Source of the DNA: Bryobacteraceae bacterium
Lineage (GTDB): Bacteria; Acidobacteriota; Terriglobia; Bryobacterales; Bryobacteraceae
Assembly (NCBI GenBank): GCA_026002875.1
Contig: BPGE01000001.1
Location: forward strand, 3,410,001-3,474,000
Length of the DNA stretch: 64,000 nt
Reading direction: 5' to 3'
Positions within the stretch are counted from its first letter, which is position 1, and each line of letters opens with the position of its first letter. The position numbers and the translations under genes are program-made. This document shows positions 35,820-46,660 of this stretch, one piece after another. The notes beneath the pieces are model-generated. The model was not told where the DNA came from. It searched no databases and worked only from the letters and a program-made list of their open reading frames with translations.

Positions 35820-36431
35820 TCAGCGCGCCTCCGGAACTTCGTAGTTGTGATCCAGGCTCTTCAGGTACGCCACCAGCCAGCGCGCGCGCTCCTTGGGCAC
35901 GATCCACGCCGGCTTCCTCTCTGCAAACTCGTCCGGCAGCCGCACAGCGTCTTCCGGCAGCCCGTCGGGGGAATGCCGCACTTCGAACAGGAACCGGTGC
36001 GGCGGCATGATCGAGCCTGGCGACGTGATCCGCGGATCGTACAGGTGCAGATAGTGCCACTGCTCGCTCGGCTGGCGCGCGCCGATGTTCATCAGGTCGG
36101 GTCCCGTGCGCATCGTGCCCATCAGCGGCGGCTCGTCGTGGATGTAATCGCGGGCGACGCTCCGCCGCATGCCCCAGCCCCGCTCGATGTCGGCCCCGAA
36201 TCCTTCCGGCCGCACCTGCTGCGTGTGGCAGTAAATGCAGCCCAGGTCCATATACACCTTGCGGCCTTCTTCCGCATCGCCGAAATACCCTGCGGGCAGC
36301 GCGATCCCGCGGTCCTCGTCCTGCACCGGCTGCGTGCCGCGCAGCTGGCGGTCCGGCAGCAGCACGAGTCCCGTCACGGACGCCACGATCGTCGCGAACA
36401 CGCCCAGGGCCAGCAGCCACGCGCGGTTCAT
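35820..36431 (-). CDS. ccoO: cbb3-type cytochrome c oxidase subunit II
   Basis: A 203-residue monoheme cytochrome c with an N-terminal anchor (LLALGVFATIVASVTGLVLL). The heme motif is GCIYCHTQQVRPEGFGADI, a CcoO hallmark, with axial methionine in TGPDLMNIGARQP or PGSIMPPHRF. RKVYMDLGCIYCH and HLYDPRITSPGSIMP are strongly conserved in CcoO/FixO. The ATG at 36431 overlaps the ccoN stop by 4 nt. It takes electrons from subunit III and passes them to CcoN. Confidence 0.9.
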   Translation of the reverse strand: MNRAWLLALGVFATIVASVTGLVLLPDRQLRGTQPVQDEDRGIALPAGYFGDAEEGRKVYMDLGCIYCHTQQVRPEGFGADIERGWGMRRSVARDYIHDEPPLMGTMRTGPDLMNIGARQPSEQWHYLHLYDPRITSPGSIMPPHRFLFEVRHSPDGLPEDAVRLPDEFAERKPAWIVPKERARWLVAYLKSLDHNYEVPEAR

Positions 36432-37906
36432 TCGCCACCTCCCGCGGCCGCGGCGGCCGGCTCGCCTTTCCTCAGCAGCAGCGTCGGCCCGGGCAGGTAC
36501 GCCCCCCGCTGCCGCAGCATGTTCCAGAACAGCCACGCGAAGGCGAGGTGTCCGATCGTCATCAGCACGCCCGCCGCGCTGCGCGACCACAGCCACGGCA
36601 CCGTGAACTTCACGATCTCGAGGAACGGGATGCGCGGATCGTTCATCATCCTGCCCTGCTCCCAGCCCGCCCACGTCAGCCCCAGCCAGTAGATCGCCAT
36701 GCCCGCAGCCGTCGTCCAGAAGTGCACGCGGATCCAGCCGGCCGAATGCCACTCCGTGTTCAGCAGCCGCGGGGCCACGTAATAAATGGCGCCAAACATG
36801 ACCATCGTGAAGAACGCGTACACGCCCAGGTGCGCGTGCGCGATCGTGTAGTGCGTGAAGTGCGAGATCTCATTCACCGAGCGCAGCGATTGCAGCGAAC
36901 CCTGGAAACTCACCGCCGTGTAGCACATCGCGCCGTACACCACGAAGCGCAGCGTCGGGCTGTGCTTCAGGTGGTGGAAGTTGCCCACCATCGTCATGTG
37001 ATGGTTCACCGCCACCGTAACCACCGGCACGAACATCATCACGCTGCCGACGATGCCGACCGTGATCAGCCACGCCGGCAACGGTCCGCCGATCAGGTGA
37101 TGCGTGCCCGCCCAGTTGTAGAAAATCGCGAGCGTCCAGAAACCGAGCAGCGACAGATGATAGCTGTGCACCGGGCGCCCGATCACTTTCGGGATCAGGT
37201 AGTACACCGTGGCCAGCCCGATCGGCGTGAACCACAGCCCCAGCACGTTGTGCGCGAACCACCAGTTGGCCGCCGCCTTCACGGCGCCCACCGCCGCAGG
37301 CGTGTGCAGGAAGATCTGCGCCGAAACGTACAGCAGCGGGAACCAGAAGATCGCGCCGAACAGATACCATTGCGAGACGTAGGTATGTTCGGACTCGCGG
37401 CTGCGGAACATGTTGATGGAAGCCGCGATGATCACCGCGATGCAGAAGCCGAACAGGATCGCCGTCGCCGGCGGGATCTCGATCCACTCGATGCTCGTGC
37501 TGTAGCCGGCGAGAATCGCGGTCACGCCGAGAGCCACAGTCAGGTTCCAGATCACCGCCGTCGCCGGCAGCAGCGTCGGGAACGGCAGACGGTTCCGCGT
37601 CAGCCGCGCCTGCAGCCACAGCAGCGTGCCGACTCCGGCCATCGAGCCCCAGCCGTAGATCATCGCCGCCAGGTGCGCCGGACGCACGCGGCCGAATGTC
37701 AGCCATTCCCAATCGGCCAGGAATCCCGGCGTGTGCATCTTGATCGACGCGATCAGCGCCAGCGCGCTGCCCACCAGCAGCCAGAACACCGCGCTGGCGT
37801 AGTACCAGACCACGGTCTGCCGGCAGGATCGGTCGATCTGGATTCGCGTCAGTCTTTCGCGCTCTTCCGGCGCGGGCGGCGGAAGTATCTCTGCGTGACT
37901 CGACAT
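36428..37906 (-). CDS. ccoN: cbb3-type cytochrome c oxidase catalytic subunit I
   Basis: A 492-residue, 12-helix heme-copper oxidase subunit that reduces oxygen to water in the inner membrane and pumps protons. The copper-B ligands are in WWFAHNVLGLWF and NWAGTHHLI, the crosslinked tyrosine is in the LAIFYNWAGTHH region, and heme histidines are in HFTHYTIAHAHLGVYAFF. The N-terminal YYASAVFWLLVG helix and lack of a cytoplasmic extension fit the cbb3 class. It follows ccoS by 13 bp and is translationally coupled to ccoO. cbb3 oxidases have high oxygen affinity, implying microoxic respiration. Confidence 0.94.
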   Translation of the reverse strand: MSSHAEILPPPAPEERERLTRIQIDRSCRQTVVWYYASAVFWLLVGSALALIASIKMHTPGFLADWEWLTFGRVRPAHLAAMIYGWGSMAGVGTLLWLQARLTRNRLPFPTLLPATAVIWNLTVALGVTAILAGYSTSIEWIEIPPATAILFGFCIAVIIAASINMFRSRESEHTYVSQWYLFGAIFWFPLLYVSAQIFLHTPAAVGAVKAAANWWFAHNVLGLWFTPIGLATVYYLIPKVIGRPVHSYHLSLLGFWTLAIFYNWAGTHHLIGGPLPAWLITVGIVGSVMMFVPVVTVAVNHHMTMVGNFHHLKHSPTLRFVVYGAMCYTAVSFQGSLQSLRSVNEISHFTHYTIAHAHLGVYAFFTMVMFGAIYYVAPRLLNTEWHSAGWIRVHFWTTAAGMAIYWLGLTWAGWEQGRMMNDPRIPFLEIVKFTVPWLWSRSAAGVLMTIGHLAFAWLFWNMLRQRGAYLPGPTLLLRKGEPAAAAAGGGE

Positions 37907-37919
37907 AGGAAACCCTCAG

Positions 37920-38105
37920 TCAGAATCGCTGGCCAGGAAAGCGGTCCGTGACCTCGCCGACAGGTTCTTCGTCGTCGAAAATGCTCAGCGAAGCTTCGCG
38001 CAGCCGGTCGAATTCGCCGCGCCGGATCGCCCAGACCAGGGCCGCGATGGCCGTGGCGCCGAGCAGGGCGGCCAGCCCCCAAAGGGCGACGTAAAAGGCA
38101 GTCAC
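37920..38105 (-). CDS. ccoS: cbb3 oxidase maturation protein CcoS
   Basis: A 61-residue single-helix membrane protein needed to insert cofactors into cbb3 oxidase. The GTG at 38105 follows a GAGGGGG ribosome site and yields the family pattern: FYVALWGLAALLGATAIAAL helix, then VWAIRRGEFDRLRE and the IFDDEE motif near the end. A longer in-frame start at 38153 adds residues not found in CcoS. It is the first gene of the cco operon, 13 bp before ccoN. Confidence 0.85.
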   Translation of the reverse strand: MTAFYVALWGLAALLGATAIAALVWAIRRGEFDRLREASLSIFDDEEPVGEVTDRFPGQRF

Positions 38106-38202
38106 AAAACCCCCTCGAATGGAGATGATGCCTCCGGGCGGCGGGCGTGACATGGAAGGCAGCGATTCCGCCCCGCGTCTGCGGTTCAGAACCGGCGTTG
38201 GA

Positions 38203-38217
38203 GCGGCCCCCGGCCGC
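38203..38217 (-). terminator. GC hairpin after mutL
   Basis: A perfect 6-bp stem GCGGCC/GGCCGC with a 3-nt loop lies 5 bp beyond the mutL stop codon and about 100 bp before ccoS. No T run follows, so it is at best a weak terminator or mRNA 3' end protector. Confidence 0.3.
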
Positions 38218-38222
38218 AGCCC

Positions 38223-40148
<1,926 letters not shown>

Positions 40149-40154
40149 GCAGCA

Positions 40155-40179
40155 AAGGCGGGCCGCGCGGGCCCGCCTT
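40155..40179 (-). terminator. Strong hairpin between tolC-like gene and mutL
   Basis: A 10-bp perfect stem (AAGGCGGGCC with GGCCCGCCTT) with a 5-nt loop lies 24 bp after the TolC-family stop and only 6 bp before the mutL ATG. On the minus strand it is followed by TGCTGC, adding only one T to the TT closing the stem. It can end the efflux transcript, and would hide the mutL ribosome region in any readthrough mRNA. Confidence 0.5.
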
Positions 40180-40203
40180 CCTATCTTAGGGGTTCGGCTG
40201 CGG

Positions 40204-41976
40204 TCAATCGAGCACGATGCCGCGGTCTTCCAGAAGCGTGCCCAGCCGCTGCTGCAGGATCAGCAGGTTCCGCTTGTAGTTCACGGTCTGGTTGACGAGG
40301 TTCGACTGCGCGTTGGCCAGATCGTTCTGCGCCGACAGCAGAAAGAAAATGTTGATCACGCCCAGGTCGTAGCGCTTCTGGTCGGCCTCGACACGCTTCT
40401 GCGCATAGTCGACGGCGATCTGCGCCAGGCGCACGCCCTCGCGGCTGCTCTCGACGTTCGTAATGGCGTTCAGCACTTCCTGCCGGATCTGCTGCTCCAG
40501 CGAGCGCTCGCGCAGCGCGGCCAGCTTCTTGTTGACCACCGCGTCGGCCAGGTTGGCCGAGGCGCTGCGGTCGCGCAGCGGCAGCTGCAGCTGAAGCCCG
40601 AACTGGTAAGTGTTGTAGTTGAAGCCGAACATCATCGTCCAGGCGTCGATCGGTCCGCCGGGCACGAAAATGGGCGTGCCGCTCAGGCGGCTGAAGCCCG
40701 GACCGCCGCGGCCGAACGTCTGATAGGACCCGGTGAGGTTCAGCACCGGCTTGATCGAGTTCAGCGCGTTCTGGATCTGCAGGTCGTTGACGTCCAGCGC
40801 CGTGCGCTGCGCCTTCAGATCCGGACGGTTGTCGAGAGCCAGGCGGACCAGCTTCTCGCGGTCGTACTGTTCGGGATCCGGCGGCCGCGTCACGTCTTCG
40901 GTCAGCACGATCGGCAGGTCGCGCACGTCGGGGTCGAGGTCGGCGCCGATCTGGCGGCGGAGCGCGTCTTCAAACTGCCGCAGCTGGAACTCGGTGCGCG
41001 TGACGTTGATCCGCGCCGTGGCCGCGTTCTGCTCGGGCTGGAAGCGCTCCAGTTCGCTGGTGGCGCCCAGCTCGATTTCGCGGTTGGTGCGCTCCAGCGC
41101 CGCCTCGGCCAGCTTCAGCGCCTCCATGTTCACCTTCAGGTTCTCGCGGGCGCTGATCACGTCCCAGTAGGCCTGCTCGGCGGTGACCAGAAGGCGCAGG
41201 ACCGCGTCGCGGACGTTGAACTCCTGCTGACGGCGCTGCACGCGGGCGATCGTGATGGGGATCTTCGTGATGTAGGGGCCGCGGCCGCGCCACAGCGGCT
41301 GGGTGAAGCCCATCTGCCACGTCGTCGTGTAGGCAGGATTGAACAGCGCGAACTGGTCGTTGGTCGAAAGCTTGGACCAGTTGAGCTGCGTGAAGACGGT
41401 CGTCGATGTCGGCAGCAGCTGCTGGAAGCGCGTGTTCAGCGGCTGGTTCAGCTGGCTGACCACCTGCGCGCCCTGCAGCTGGTTGATGGCCGGCGTGTTG
41501 GATCGCGTGGCGTTGAAGTTGGACGTCAGCAGCGGATCGAAGATGGCGAAGGCGCGCTGGATGGCGTTCTTCGGCACCTCGATCGACAGCCGCTGGATGG
41601 CGATGTCGGTGTTGTTGGCCAGGACGAGATCCAGATAGTTCTTCAGAGAAAGAACCAGCTTGCCGTCCACGACATAGTCCTTCAGCCGCACGGGCGGCTG
41701 GATGATGACGCGAGTGTCGCCGGGGGAGAAGACGCGGCGCATCCACGCGCCGGAACCAACCCACGGGGCAGAAGCGTCATGAACAGCGAAATTCATCTTC
41801 GCTTCCGCACCCGCTCCGGCGGGAGCCTGGGACGTGGCGGACGGGCCGGGAGCGGGCTGCGCGGGCGTTCCCGGCTGCTGCACGGCCGCTTTCGGCGCGG
41901 GCAGCGCGCCCGCGAGCGGCGCCTGCTGCGCAGGCGCAACAAGAGCGGTGATCAGGAAAAGAACAAGACTGCGCAT
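40204..41976 (-). CDS. TolC-family outer membrane efflux protein
   Basis: A 590-residue outer-membrane channel. The ATG at 41976 gives a signal peptide (MRSLVLFLITALVAPAQQ); an ATG at 42009 overlapping the permease stop is also possible. A Pro/Ala/Gln-rich stretch (about 20-60) precedes the two OEP repeats, with long helices such as LKLAEAALERTNREIELGAT and QIAVDYAQKRVEADQKRYDL, and the LGVINIFFLLSAQNDLANAQ segment typical of the second repeat. It is the last gene of a five-gene efflux operon with three adaptors and a MacB-type permease. Confidence 0.87.
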   Translation of the reverse strand: MRSLVLFLITALVAPAQQAPLAGALPAPKAAVQQPGTPAQPAPGPSATSQAPAGAGAEAKMNFAVHDASAPWVGSGAWMRRVFSPGDTRVIIQPPVRLKDYVVDGKLVLSLKNYLDLVLANNTDIAIQRLSIEVPKNAIQRAFAIFDPLLTSNFNATRSNTPAINQLQGAQVVSQLNQPLNTRFQQLLPTSTTVFTQLNWSKLSTNDQFALFNPAYTTTWQMGFTQPLWRGRGPYITKIPITIARVQRRQQEFNVRDAVLRLLVTAEQAYWDVISARENLKVNMEALKLAEAALERTNREIELGATSELERFQPEQNAATARINVTRTEFQLRQFEDALRRQIGADLDPDVRDLPIVLTEDVTRPPDPEQYDREKLVRLALDNRPDLKAQRTALDVNDLQIQNALNSIKPVLNLTGSYQTFGRGGPGFSRLSGTPIFVPGGPIDAWTMMFGFNYNTYQFGLQLQLPLRDRSASANLADAVVNKKLAALRERSLEQQIRQEVLNAITNVESSREGVRLAQIAVDYAQKRVEADQKRYDLGVINIFFLLSAQNDLANAQSNLVNQTVNYKRNLLILQQRLGTLLEDRGIVLD

Positions 41977-42001
41977 GGGATTGACCTGAAGATTCGCGGA
42001 A

Positions 42002-43261
42002 CTACTCATAACGGATGGCTTCGATCGGGTCGAGTTTGGCGGCCTGCACGGCCGGGTAGATGCCGAACAGCAACCCGATGCCGACGCTGACGCCGAAAGC
42101 CACGGCGATGGAGGTGAACGTCACCACCGTGGACCAGCCGGCGGCGGCGGCGATGATCTGGGCCAGCGTCACGCCGAAGAGGATGCCCAGAAAGCCCCCG
42201 ATCATCGAGATCATCACGGCCTCGGTGAGGAACTGGCGCACGATGTCGGACTGGCGGGCGCCGATGGCGCGGCGGATGCCGATCTCGCGCGTGCGCTCGA
42301 GCACCGTGGCCAGCATGATGTTCATGATGCCGATGCCGCCCACCAGCAGGCTGATGCCGGCGATGCAGATCATGACCACCTTGAAGATGTCGCTGGTGCG
42401 CTTCTTCTGCTCGAGCAGGCCCGCAGGCACGGTGACGCTGTAGTCGCCCGCGTCCTTGTGCGTCGCAGCCAGGATCGCATTGATCACGGCGGCCGTCTCG
42501 ATGGAATCGACGCCGTTCTTCACCTTGAGGTAGATGCCGTCGATTTCGTCCTTCAGGAAGCTGTTCTGGTCCTCGAAGCGGAACATGACAGTGCGCAGCG
42601 GGCTGACGACGAGGTTGTTGCGCGAGAGGATCTCGACGCCCTCGACGTCGGTGTCGCCGCCCGCCTGCTGCGCCATCACGCCGATCACCTGCAGCCAGAC
42701 GTCGTTGATCTTGACATACTTGCCCACCGCCGGCTCGTAGCCCAGCAGGTTCACCTTGGCCGTCTCGCCCAGCACGCACACGGGCGCAGCGGTGGCGTTT
42801 TCTTCTTCCGTAAAGAAGCGGCCCTCCACCAGGCGGATGCTCTGGATGTCCATGTAGGAGGGCTCGACGCCGATCAGCATCGGCAGTTCGGCGTTCGTCT
42901 TGGGCAGCACCTTGGACGGCTTGAAGCGCTTCCTCGGCGTCGCCTTGTCGATGCCCTGCGTGTTTTCGAGAATCGCCCGGTAGTCGCGGAACGTCATGCC
43001 GGGACTGATGGCGCGCCGCGCCTGCAGCTCGGTGCGGTCCGTGGCTTCTTTGGCCTCGATGATGATGTTGTTCACGCCCAGCAGGTCGATGTAGGAGAGC
43101 ATCTCCTTCTCGACGCCGGCCGTGATGGCCAGCATCGCCACCACGGCGCCCACGCCGAAGATCATGCCGAGCATGGTCAGCAGCGTGCGCAGCTTGTGCA
43201 CCAGGAGGCTCGAAAGCCCCATGTAGATTTCAGGCAGATAGGCTTCCAGAAGGGCGACCAT
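42002..43261 (-). CDS. MacB-type ABC transporter permease
   Basis: A 419-residue inner-membrane protein. TM1 (about 25-48, LLTMLGMIFGVGAVVAMLAI) is followed by a MacB_PCD periplasmic core (about 50-285) and the three FtsX-type helices (about 295-405) with GIMNIMLATVLERTREIGIR and GIRRAIGARQSDIVRQFL, the coupling segment that contacts the ATPase. No ATP-binding domain is fused and no ATPase gene lies in the operon. It starts 3 bp after the third adaptor gene. Family members drive periplasmic efflux of drugs, peptides or siderophores with a TolC partner. Confidence 0.88.
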   Translation of the reverse strand: MVALLEAYLPEIYMGLSSLLVHKLRTLLTMLGMIFGVGAVVAMLAITAGVEKEMLSYIDLLGVNNIIIEAKEATDRTELQARRAISPGMTFRDYRAILENTQGIDKATPRKRFKPSKVLPKTNAELPMLIGVEPSYMDIQSIRLVEGRFFTEEENATAAPVCVLGETAKVNLLGYEPAVGKYVKINDVWLQVIGVMAQQAGGDTDVEGVEILSRNNLVVSPLRTVMFRFEDQNSFLKDEIDGIYLKVKNGVDSIETAAVINAILAATHKDAGDYSVTVPAGLLEQKKRTSDIFKVVMICIAGISLLVGGIGIMNIMLATVLERTREIGIRRAIGARQSDIVRQFLTEAVMISMIGGFLGILFGVTLAQIIAAAAGWSTVVTFTSIAVAFGVSVGIGLLFGIYPAVQAAKLDPIEAIRYE

Positions 43262-43264
43262 CGC

Positions 43265-45289
43265 TTACTGTCCCCCTTTCGCGCCCATGGGCATCACGGC
43301 TGCGGCGCCTCCGCCTCCGCCCTTCTTCTGCTCCTGTTTCTTCTTGCGCTCCTCGGGAGAAATCGTCGGATCCTGCAGCGCGATCACCTCGCCGGGCTTC
43401 AGACCGGAACCGATCACCGAAACGGTTTCGCTTCGTTTTGCAATCTGGATGGGGCGAGGCTCGAAGCGGTCCTTCACCTTGACGTAGACGACAGGCTTTC
43501 CGTCCTTCTCGAAGATGCTCTGGTTGGGCACGTAGACGGCGTTGCTCACCTTTTCGACGATGATCTCGACGTCGGCCAGCAAGCCGGGCCGGAGCAGGAT
43601 CTCGGTGCTGTCGCTGGCCTCCGGGGGCGGAGGAAGTTTCGCGTTTTCAAGATCTTTCTGGGAAAACGGCCCGGTGGGCGCGGGCATGCCCATGCCGCCG
43701 CCGTTGCGTCCGCCGCGGTCGCCCGGACCGCCCGCCTGCGCAACCGCAGCGCCGGGCGCTCCGCCCGGAGCCGCTCCCGGAGCCGCGCCGGACTGGCCTT
43801 CGCCGCCTTCCCTGCGCTGGCCGCGCTGCGGCATCTCGATGCCCGCCTTCTTCGCCTCCTCGCGCAGCTTCTCGAACATGGCGCGCCGGTCTTCCGGCGA
43901 CATCTCCATGATGTTGCGGCCGCCGAGCACTTTCTTCATCACTTCCTGCATCTGCTTCTGCTGCTCGGGCGTCAGGTTGGCGCCGCCGAACATCATGCCG
44001 CCGGGGCCGCCCGCGCCGCCGAACATCATGCGCCGCTGGCCCTGCCCTTCGCCGCCCTGGGCGCCGGCCATGCCCTGCGCCTGCGCTCCGGGGAAGGCCA
44101 TCACCGTGGCCCCGCCGCCTCCGGCCATGCCGGGCATGCCGCCGTTCGCCGCCGCAGCGGCCAGGGCGGAAAGATCCGGCATGCCGCCGAACATCGACAG
44201 CGTCGGCTGCGCGATCGGCTTCTTGCGGTTCTCTTCCGCCGTCGCCATGATCCGTGCGATCTGCTCCGGCTTCGCGCCGAGCTCTTTCAGCAGCTCGCGC
44301 ATGTCGATGGAAAAGATCACGTCGAATTTCTTGCCGGGATCCGAGCTGAAGATGTTGGCGCTGGCCGTACCGCTCATGGACTTGATCTTGCCGTGGAAGG
44401 TCTTGCCGGCCAGCGCATCCAGCCGGATCAGCACGTCCTGCCCTTCGTGCAGGTTGGCGCGGTCCAGCTCGCCGATGCGGGCCACCACTTCGAGCTCCGA
44501 CAGGTCGAGAATCTCGGCCACCGGCATGCCGGGCTGCACCTGGTCTCCTTCGCGGATGTCCGGGATCTGGGTGCCGAACATGCCGGAAAAGCCGGCGCGG
44601 TTCTGCTTGATCGCCACCAGTCCGCTGATCGGACTCAGCAGTTTCACCTGCAGCAGCCGCTGCTTCTCGCGGTTGATGTCGAGCAGGTTGCGGTTGCGCC
44701 GCTCGCGCAGGACGTTCAGCTCCGCCAGCGCCTGCTCCTGCTTGGACTTGATGTCGCTCTCGAGCTGCCGCAGGCGGCGCTGGGCTTCTTCAAGGTTCAG
44801 CAGGTTTTTCTTCTGGTCGATGGCGGGCAGCAGCGGGTTCTTCTTGACTTCGAGTTCGGCGCGGCGGACGGAATAGCGCGCACGCAGCAGATCGACCTGG
44901 TCCTGGTTGTTGCGGATGGCGAGATCGGCCTGCGCCTTCTTGATCTGCTCGTCGACCTGTTCCAGCTCCAGCTGGCGCTGCTCGAGGCGGGAGAGCACTT
45001 CCGAGTCGTCGAACTCGACGATCAGGTCCTTCTCGCGGGCGAACGCGCCCATGGGGGCGAGCTTGGTCACCTGCACCGTGCCGAAGAGGTTCGGCGCGGT
45101 GAGCGTGGCCGAGCGCACGGCGCGCAGCTCGCCGCGGGCGAAACTGCGCACGACGACATCGCCCTGCCGGACGCGCGTGGTCGGCACGGCCTCCTGACGG
45201 GACGGCAGTCCCTGGATAAAGCGGTAGATGCCGTAGCCGGCGCCGGCCACAGCCACCACCAGAAAGATTCTGAGAAACGCCTTTTTCAT
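43265..45289 (-). CDS. HlyD/MacA-like efflux adaptor with a 230-residue Met/Gly-rich insertion
   Basis: A 674-residue membrane-anchored periplasmic adaptor. N-terminal anchor (about 4-24); barrel-sandwich halves around 40-90 and 215-265 (ISGLVAIKQNRAGF); a long alpha hairpin of coiled coil (about 95-210); beta-barrel (about 265-330) and membrane-proximal domain (about 565-645, VYVPNQSIFEKDGKPVV). Residues about 331-560 are an insertion rich in Gly, Met, Ala and Gln (MPGMAGGGGATVMAFPG, RRMMFGGAGGPGGMMFGG) with two short helical stretches (LTPEQQKQMQEVMKKVL, MSPEDRRAMFEKLREEAKK). Third adaptor of the operon, 3 bp from the permease. Confidence 0.83.
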   Translation of the reverse strand: MKKAFLRIFLVVAVAGAGYGIYRFIQGLPSRQEAVPTTRVRQGDVVVRSFARGELRAVRSATLTAPNLFGTVQVTKLAPMGAFAREKDLIVEFDDSEVLSRLEQRQLELEQVDEQIKKAQADLAIRNNQDQVDLLRARYSVRRAELEVKKNPLLPAIDQKKNLLNLEEAQRRLRQLESDIKSKQEQALAELNVLRERRNRNLLDINREKQRLLQVKLLSPISGLVAIKQNRAGFSGMFGTQIPDIREGDQVQPGMPVAEILDLSELEVVARIGELDRANLHEGQDVLIRLDALAGKTFHGKIKSMSGTASANIFSSDPGKKFDVIFSIDMRELLKELGAKPEQIARIMATAEENRKKPIAQPTLSMFGGMPDLSALAAAAANGGMPGMAGGGGATVMAFPGAQAQGMAGAQGGEGQGQRRMMFGGAGGPGGMMFGGANLTPEQQKQMQEVMKKVLGGRNIMEMSPEDRRAMFEKLREEAKKAGIEMPQRGQRREGGEGQSGAAPGAAPGGAPGAAVAQAGGPGDRGGRNGGGMGMPAPTGPFSQKDLENAKLPPPPEASDSTEILLRPGLLADVEIIVEKVSNAVYVPNQSIFEKDGKPVVYVKVKDRFEPRPIQIAKRSETVSVIGSGLKPGEVIALQDPTISPEERKKKQEQKKGGGGGAAAVMPMGAKGGQ

Positions 45290-45355
45290 GCTCTTCCGTC
45301 TCTTGACAGGCCGCGCCCTGCGCCTGCGGAGCGCTCAGGCCGCCTGCCGTTCTCG

Positions 45356-46657
45356 CTACAGCTTTTTGGCCCTCTTGGCCACCTCCGCAGGGTTCTCAAG
45401 CGCGATGCGCTCGCCCTCGCGAAGGCCTTTCAGGACCACGATGTCGTTGTCGTTGCGCTTGCCCACCTCGATGGGCCGCGCCTCCCACGCGCCGGTGCCT
45501 TTCTGGATCCAGACGTGGGGCTTGCCTCCCTGCATGAAGCTGGCCTTGGCCGGGATCAGCAGGACATCCGGCTGGCTTTCCAGCAGAACGACGCCCGTGG
45601 CGCTCATGCCCGGGCGCAGGCGGGGGTCGGTCTGCTTCAGGGTGGCGCGCGCCGGGAACTGCTTCTCATTCGCCATGCCCCAGCCGCGGAAATTCAGGCT
45701 CGCGATCGGACTCACCCAATCCAGCACGGCATCGAATTCCTTGTCCTGGATGGCGTCCACACGGACCTTCACGGTCTGCCCGAGCTGGATCTTGCCGCGG
45801 TCGACTTCCTCGAATTTGAGCTCGATCCGCATCTCGCTCAGATCCGGGATCTCTGCAATCGGAGCGCCCGTCCAGGCCGTGTCGCCTTCCTTGAACGGCG
45901 GAGGCGTGGAGCCCCAGTTGCCCTGGGCGCGGAAATTCGGCAGCACATTCAGAATGCCGTCCGCGGGAGCGCGGATGACCATCATCGAGAGATAGTTCTT
46001 GACGCGCTCCATGTCGCGCTGCGTCTTGTTCTTGCGCGATTCGAGCCTCTCGAGATCGGCGCGCTGCGTGACGTCGTGGCTCTTCACCGTGGCCTTCACC
46101 TGCTGCAGCGCGCCCTTGGCGAGGCCGACGTCGATGCGCGTCTTGGCGCCTTCGATTTCGGAAAGGATTTCGGCCTTCGAAGCCTCCAGCTCCGCGCGCT
46201 CGACGTCATACTCGCTGGTCATGAGGTTCATGGCGTCGGCTTCGTCGGTGATCTTGTGGCTGGCCTTGGTCTGGACGATCTCGCTTTCCACCGTGCGGGC
46301 GCTCGTGACGAAGTTCAGATAGTAGTTCTCATACTGCGCCGTGTCGAACTCGACCACGACGTCGCCCTTTTTGATCGGCTTGCCCGACTCGGCCAGCCGC
46401 ACGATGCGGGGATTGGGCACCTGCGGCGCCATCAGCACCGTGGAACGCACCGAGCGGATTTCGCCGCGGGCGCGCACCGTGAGCACAAACTCGCCCTTGC
46501 GCACGGCCACCGTGGGGATCTCCACCGGTTTGGCGGCGGTGTAGCGGTAGGCTGCGTAGCCGCCTCCGGCCAGCACCAGCAGCAGCACCACGGTGCCCGC
46601 GATCCGGCCCTTGCCGTTCTTCTGACCCAGACGCCTGCTCTTGACTTCCTTCGACAT
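45356..46657 (-). CDS. HlyD/MacA-like efflux adaptor
   Basis: A 433-residue periplasmic adaptor of ordinary size. Membrane anchor at about 19-36 (GTVVLLLVLAGGGYAAY); lipoyl/barrel-sandwich halves VVVEFDTAQYENYY region and MVIRAPADGILNVLPN; helical hairpin about 115-230; beta-barrel and membrane-proximal domains ending with VVLKGLREGERIALENPAEV. It is the second of three tandem adaptors, 3 bp after the first and 66 bp before the third. It lacks the low-complexity insertions of its neighbours. Substrate unknown. Confidence 0.86.
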   Translation of the reverse strand: MSKEVKSRRLGQKNGKGRIAGTVVLLLVLAGGGYAAYRYTAAKPVEIPTVAVRKGEFVLTVRARGEIRSVRSTVLMAPQVPNPRIVRLAESGKPIKKGDVVVEFDTAQYENYYLNFVTSARTVESEIVQTKASHKITDEADAMNLMTSEYDVERAELEASKAEILSEIEGAKTRIDVGLAKGALQQVKATVKSHDVTQRADLERLESRKNKTQRDMERVKNYLSMMVIRAPADGILNVLPNFRAQGNWGSTPPPFKEGDTAWTGAPIAEIPDLSEMRIELKFEEVDRGKIQLGQTVKVRVDAIQDKEFDAVLDWVSPIASLNFRGWGMANEKQFPARATLKQTDPRLRPGMSATGVVLLESQPDVLLIPAKASFMQGGKPHVWIQKGTGAWEARPIEVGKRNDNDIVVLKGLREGERIALENPAEVAKRAKKL

Positions 46658-46660
46658 TCC

